The notes below the pieces were generated by a model. The model was not told the origin of the DNA. It worked only from the letters and a program-made list of their open reading frames with translations, and did not search any database. The translations under genes and the position numbers were made by a program. A stretch of 64,000 bases of DNA, from the NCBI RefSeq assembly GCF_020178975.1, contig NZ_JAHXBU010000090.1, positions 62,001-126,000 on the forward strand. Direction: 5' to 3'. Below, one piece after another: positions 60,678 to 64,000 of the stretch. How positions within the stretch are numbered: position 1 is the first letter of the stretch; each line of letters begins with the position of its first letter. This stretch comes from Cesiribacter sp. SM1. Lineage in GTDB: Bacteria; Bacteroidota; Bacteroidia; Cytophagales; Cyclobacteriaceae.

Positions 60678-61347
60678 ATTCCGATACAATAACTATTGGT
60701 TTTTCCCAGGGCACAATCTGCAGTAAGTGATGTGTACGGGAATTTATTTATATGTTATTCTAGCAGGTGTGCTGAATCATATTCGGCGCACTTTTTTATT
60801 GGGGCAGCTGGCAGCTGAAAAAGTATCAGGATTATTAAACAAATCAGCTGAGCTTTCAACTGTACCATTTATATACCTTAAACAGATGGTGCAAATAATG
60901 GCTTTTCTATACAGGGTATTCTGCCGAACTGGTATTTCTTCGTAGCTTCTTTTTGTTCCAGGTGCTTGTCGATTCGTTTAAATCCTGTCTCTGCTATTTT
61001 TCAGTATCCTGAATTTACAGGGTTAAAATATGAGCATTTATATTATAACAATAGATTTATTAATAAAATTAGCATAAATTTTTACCTGTATTCTCACTAT
61101 TTCAAACGTGTTCTGTGGTTTCAGGTTAAAATAACAGCTGCTGCCCTGTTGCTAATTAAAATATTAAGTCGTTATTTTATATCAACAAACAGATAATCAA
61201 CAGGCGGTTGATGGTTCCGGAAGAAGATTTGACTTCATGAATTAGTTTTAAAATTGACTGTATTCATTGCGATTATGCTCCTGAAATTATTGGAGGCCTT
61301 CAGGGATTTATTTTGGACTTATTGATAAGATATATATGAAGAGGATC
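60678..61347. other. Gene-free stretch before two orphan terminators
   Basis: No convincing protein frame: frames at 60727-60945 and 60966-61196 start at GTG/TTG and have odd composition. The stretch is AT-rich. It ends in two strong terminators (61348-61378, 61420-61452), so a non-coding transcript may lie here. Confidence 0.5.
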
Positions 61348-61378
61348 CCACCAGTCCTATTTTTTACTGGTGGTTTTT
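61348..61378 (+). terminator. Orphan terminator 1
   Basis: CCACCAGT (61348-61355) with ACTGGTGG (61366-61373), ten-base loop, then TTTTT. Confidence 0.8.
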
Positions 61379-61419
61379 AAAAGAATTTATAAGAGTTTAA
61401 GTTGAGAGTTGGTTGGTTT

Positions 61420-61452
61420 AAAAAGGCCCGATGTTTTGCATCGGGCCTTTTT
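61420..61452 (+). terminator. Orphan terminator 2
   Basis: A 14-bp perfect stem AAAAAGGCCCGATG (61420-61433) with CATCGGGCCTTTTT (61439-61452), loop TTTTG, giving a T run on both strands. Confidence 0.9.
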
Positions 61453-61624
61453 GGTTTCAGGGGGGAGGAGTGAAGTGCCCACGATCTGATGTTCTGGCAG
61501 TTGCTGTATCTGCATAAGTGAACACAGCCCAAAGTGATATCTCTGCACTTGTTACATAACCTTTTTGATGATAGTTGTTTATATAAGCTGAATACCCATT
61601 TTATTCATGCAAGGCTGATCATCC

Positions 61625-62797
61625 ATGAAAAAAGATCCATCCTCTCTTCCCTCCAACAGGAGAAGTTTCATCAGAAATGTTTCCCTGCTGCTTGGTACGG
61701 CTGGCTTAGGCATTTCTCCGCTTTCTTTATTTTCCTGCCAGTCGGGGAGTGGGGAAGCGGGTGTGCAGGCAAAGCCGGGCAACAGGCAGCAAGGGGCGCC
61801 GCAGCGAAAGCTCGGTATTGCCCTGGTAGGTTTAGGCGGTTACAGCAGGGGCCAGCTGGCACCTGCCTTGCAGGAAACAGAAAAATGTTACCTGGCGGGT
61901 ATTGTAACCGGTACTCCTTCTAAAATAGGTGAGTGGAAAAGTAAATATAAGATACCCGACAAGAATGTATACAACTACGATACCTTCGATCAGATAGCAG
62001 ATAATAAGGATATCGATATCATATACATTGTGCTGCCCAATGGCCTGCATGCAGAATATACCATCAGGGCGGCACAGGCTGGCAAGCATGTGATCTGTGA
62101 AAAACCAATGGCTACCTCAGTAGCGGATTGCCAGCGCATGATAGATGCCTGTAACCAGAATGGGGTAAAGCTCTCGATTGGCTACCGCCTCCATTTTGAG
62201 CCCCATAACCAGCGTGTAATGGAACTGGGGCAGCAGGAGGTGTTTGGTCCGGTTAAGCGAATAGAATCTTCCAACAGCTTTGTGATAAGCGGGAGCCCGG
62301 ATGTGTGGCGGCTCGATAAAGAGCTGGGTGGTGGTGGGCCGCTCATGGATATGGGGGTATATTGCGTACAGGGTGCCTGCTATACCATGGGCAAAGATCC
62401 TGTTGCTGTTACGGCAAAGTTTGGAGAAGTTACCAGGCCTAAGTACTTCAGCGAGGTGGAGCAATCCATCAGCTGGCAGATGGAGTTTCCAGGGGGTGCT
62501 ACTGCCGATTGCAGCAGCAGCTATAACGACAGGGCCAGCAGGCTGTATACAGAAGCCGAAAAAGGTTGGTGGAAGCTGGAGCCCGCCTATGGTTATTCGG
62601 GCATATCTGGTGTAACCAGCGAAGGCCCTATGGATTATCCGCAGGTAAACCAGCAGGCCCGCCAGATGGATGGATTTGCAGAATGTATTCTGGAAAATAA
62701 GCAAACCCGGGTGCCGGGCGAAATGGGGATGCGCGATGTGAAAATACTGATGGCTATTTACGAGGCTGCCCGTACGGGAGGAAGGGTCAGTATTTAA
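61625..62797 (+). CDS. Tat-exported Gfo/Idh/MocA oxidoreductase (glucose-fructose oxidoreductase-like)
   Basis: A 390-residue protein. N-terminal twin-arginine signal (R12-R13 in NRRSFIRN, hydrophobic core, with LFSC as a possible lipobox). Rossmann domain with GIALVGLGGYSRG, then EKPMATS (the Lys is catalytic in the family), and GGGPLMDMGVYCVQG, in which a Tyr takes the place of the more usual His, as in glucose-fructose oxidoreductase. Exported members keep their NADP tightly bound. Substrate unknown. The next gene is a quinoprotein-like sugar dehydrogenase, so a sugar-oxidation pair is possible. Confidence 0.93.
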   Translation: MKKDPSSLPSNRRSFIRNVSLLLGTAGLGISPLSLFSCQSGSGEAGVQAKPGNRQQGAPQRKLGIALVGLGGYSRGQLAPALQETEKCYLAGIVTGTPSKIGEWKSKYKIPDKNVYNYDTFDQIADNKDIDIIYIVLPNGLHAEYTIRAAQAGKHVICEKPMATSVADCQRMIDACNQNGVKLSIGYRLHFEPHNQRVMELGQQEVFGPVKRIESSNSFVISGSPDVWRLDKELGGGGPLMDMGVYCVQGACYTMGKDPVAVTAKFGEVTRPKYFSEVEQSISWQMEFPGGATADCSSSYNDRASRLYTEAEKGWWKLEPAYGYSGISGVTSEGPMDYPQVNQQARQMDGFAECILENKQTRVPGEMGMRDVKILMAIYEAARTGGRVSI

Positions 62798-62929
62798 ATG
62801 TCAAATCGTGCAGATATACCTGTGCTTTTTAAACGCCATGCCTGCTGGGGTGCCAACTTTTTTTGCAGAAACAGGTTCAGTGGCTGGAACTATCTTTTAC
62901 CAACAGCAGGATCATTATAATAATCAAAC

Positions 62930-64000
62930 ATGAAACCATTACTGTATAGCGGTGCCAGCCTGGCACTGTTGCTGGGCTTTAGTGCCTGCACCTCCCTGAT
63001 GAACGAACGTGTAGAGAGGGCCTCTGTCGAGGATTCACTGGCTACTTATGGCTTGCAGGTAACGGCAGATACCCTGCCACAGCCATATAAAACAGAATCA
63101 CACACAAAACGAAGTGAAACAATAGGCTGGCCGGAGGGCAAAACACCCCAGGCACCTGCAGGTTTTACTGTAGCAAAGTTTGCAGAGGGGCTGGAGCATC
63201 CGCGAAACATTTATGTAGCACCCAATGGTGATATTTTTGTTGCAGAGTCGGACGACGAGAAAAAGAGCGCCAATCGTATTGCCATTATCCGCGATGCCAA
63301 CAACGATGGCAGGCCAGAGATGCAAACTACTTTTATGTCTGGCCTGAACCAGCCTTATGGTATGCTGGTACTTGATAACTATTTTTATGTAGCCAATACC
63401 GATGGTGTGGTAAGGTACCCATACCAGGAGGGGCAAACGAGCATCAGTGGCAGTGGCGAAAAAATTCTGGATCTGCCGGCAGGCGGCTACAACCACCACT
63501 GGACCCGTAACCTGCTTGCCAGTCCGGATGGCTCTAAAATATACATATCCATTGGCTCTGCCAGTAACAATGGTGAGTATGGAATGGAAGAAGAAGTAAG
63601 AAGAGCCAACGTACTGGAAATAAACCCTGATGGTAGCGGCGAGCGCGTGTATGCGGCAGGCCTGCGTAACCCGGTGGGTATAGACTGGAAACCAGGCACC
63701 CAGGAACTTTGGGCAGCTGTAAATGAACGGGATGAGCTGGGCGACAACCTGGTGCCTGACTATATAACCAGTGTACAGGAGGGAGGCTTCTATGGCTGGC
63801 CCTATGCATACTTCGGCCCGCAACCAGATCCCCGCATGAAAGGGCAGGAGCCGGAGCTTGTTAAAAAGACCATTGTTCCGGATGTGGCGCTGGGTGCCCA
63901 TACCTCCTCCCTGGGTCTGGCTTTTTATGATCAGCAGGCATTCCCTCAAAAATATCACAATGGTGTTTTTGTTGGGCAGCACGGATCCTGGAATCGCTCA
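62930..64000 (+). CDS. PQQ-dependent sugar (sorbosone/glucose-type) dehydrogenase, 5' part
   Basis: Frame open from ATG 62930 to the window end (357 codons), so the C-terminus is missing. Signal with lipobox FSAC (lipid Cys20). The mature part is a six-bladed propeller of the GSDH/sorbosone dehydrogenase family: FAEGLEHPRNIYVAPNGDIFVAES, YNHHWTRNLLASPDGSKIYISIGS, AAGLRNPVGIDW and GFYGWPYAYFG. In the family PQQ binds in the centre with Ca2+, and a His acts as base. It lies about 130 bp after the Gfo/Idh gene on the same strand. Confidence 0.9.
   Translation, partial: MKPLLYSGASLALLLGFSACTSLMNERVERASVEDSLATYGLQVTADTLPQPYKTESHTKRSETIGWPEGKTPQAPAGFTVAKFAEGLEHPRNIYVAPNGDIFVAESDDEKKSANRIAIIRDANNDGRPEMQTTFMSGLNQPYGMLVLDNYFYVANTDGVVRYPYQEGQTSISGSGEKILDLPAGGYNHHWTRNLLASPDGSKIYISIGSASNNGEYGMEEEVRRANVLEINPDGSGERVYAAGLRNPVGIDWKPGTQELWAAVNERDELGDNLVPDYITSVQEGGFYGWPYAYFGPQPDPRMKGQEPELVKKTIVPDVALGAHTSSLGLAFYDQQAFPQKYHNGVFVGQHGSWNRS

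Noticed and set aside
60727-61196. Two plus-strand frames of 72 and 76 residues
   Set aside because: Both start at GTG or TTG, are rich in rare patterns and have no family; not enough support for a gene.
63098-63982. A 294-residue open frame antisense to the sugar dehydrogenase gene
   Set aside because: The plus strand encodes a well-matched propeller with lipobox and PDG motifs; the antisense frame has no family and mixed composition.
1-64000. CRISPR arrays, prophage or insertion sequences
   Set aside because: No spaced direct repeats of 24-40 bp, no transposase, integrase, or phage structural protein motifs in any plausible frame.

Overview
The window looks like a stretch of core chromosome from a Bacteroidota bacterium, most likely order Cytophagales. 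The signs are: a PorP/SprF-type protein and a PorE-like OmpA protein of the type IX secretion system (T9SS) at the left edge; an M1 peptidase ending in a T9SS sorting domain; many lipoproteins with DUF families common in this phylum (DUF4136, DUF4159, DUF4369, DUF2807, DUF4038); a fused E1 alpha/beta 2-oxoacid dehydrogenase; few Shine-Dalgarno sites; and -7 boxes of the TAnnTTTG type. Genus cannot be fixed from the sequence alone. I see no rRNA, tRNA, CRISPR, prophage or insertion sequence.

Layout. 1-4.1 kb: end of a PorP/SprF gene, a Ste24-like M48 peptidase and a PorE-like protein, a T9SS envelope group. 4.3-9.0 kb (minus): barrel protein, MutT-type NUDIX, DUF486 protein, CREST-family membrane hydrolase, hotdog thioesterase, second NUDIX, lipoprotein, PPK2. 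9.2-12.8 kb: smc, with an inverted-repeat element beyond its stop. 13-20 kb: small membrane protein and lipoprotein around a palindrome-rich gap, fatty-acid desaturase, a DUF4159/HAD/membrane-protein operon, a radical SAM protein of the spore-photoproduct-lyase type, and a tandem UspA. 20-23.9 kb: exonuclease/GIY-YIG fusion, mscL, an ion channel with an odd filter. 24.4-29.3 kb: acyltransferase-gpsA phospholipid pair, an outer-membrane barrel protein and a tiny membrane protein. 29.4-36 kb: M23 peptidase, alaS, gatB, a TlpA-like lipoprotein. 36-45.7 kb (mostly minus): M1 peptidase with T9SS tail, STAS-like protein, NlpC/P60 peptidase, a possible DNA polymerase III psi relative, acyl-CoA thioesterase, pcm, ribE (plus), PAP2 phosphatase, hemF and a TPR/DHp signalling protein. 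45.9-64 kb: fused E1 dehydrogenase, PD40 protein, SMP-30 lactonase, GT14 glycosyltransferase, thioredoxin-type lipoprotein, map, DUF4038 glycosidase, DUF2807 adhesin-like protein, MarC, DUF805, MaoC, and at the right edge a Tat-exported Gfo/Idh oxidoreductase followed by a truncated quinoprotein-type sugar dehydrogenase.

Most genes are housekeeping or envelope functions. The least explained material is between genes: a perfect 46-bp palindrome beside a folded 72-nt element and a 19-bp terminator stem (13.7-13.9 kb); a 164-bp element bounded by 18-bp inverted repeats with three hairpins inside (9.07-9.24 kb); three-copy short tandem repeats that start in the last codons of two genes; and a 950-bp gene-free stretch ending in two strong terminators. 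Among proteins, the HolD-like candidate, the CX3CX4C radical SAM protein and the channel with a TLGSGE filter deserve a second look.
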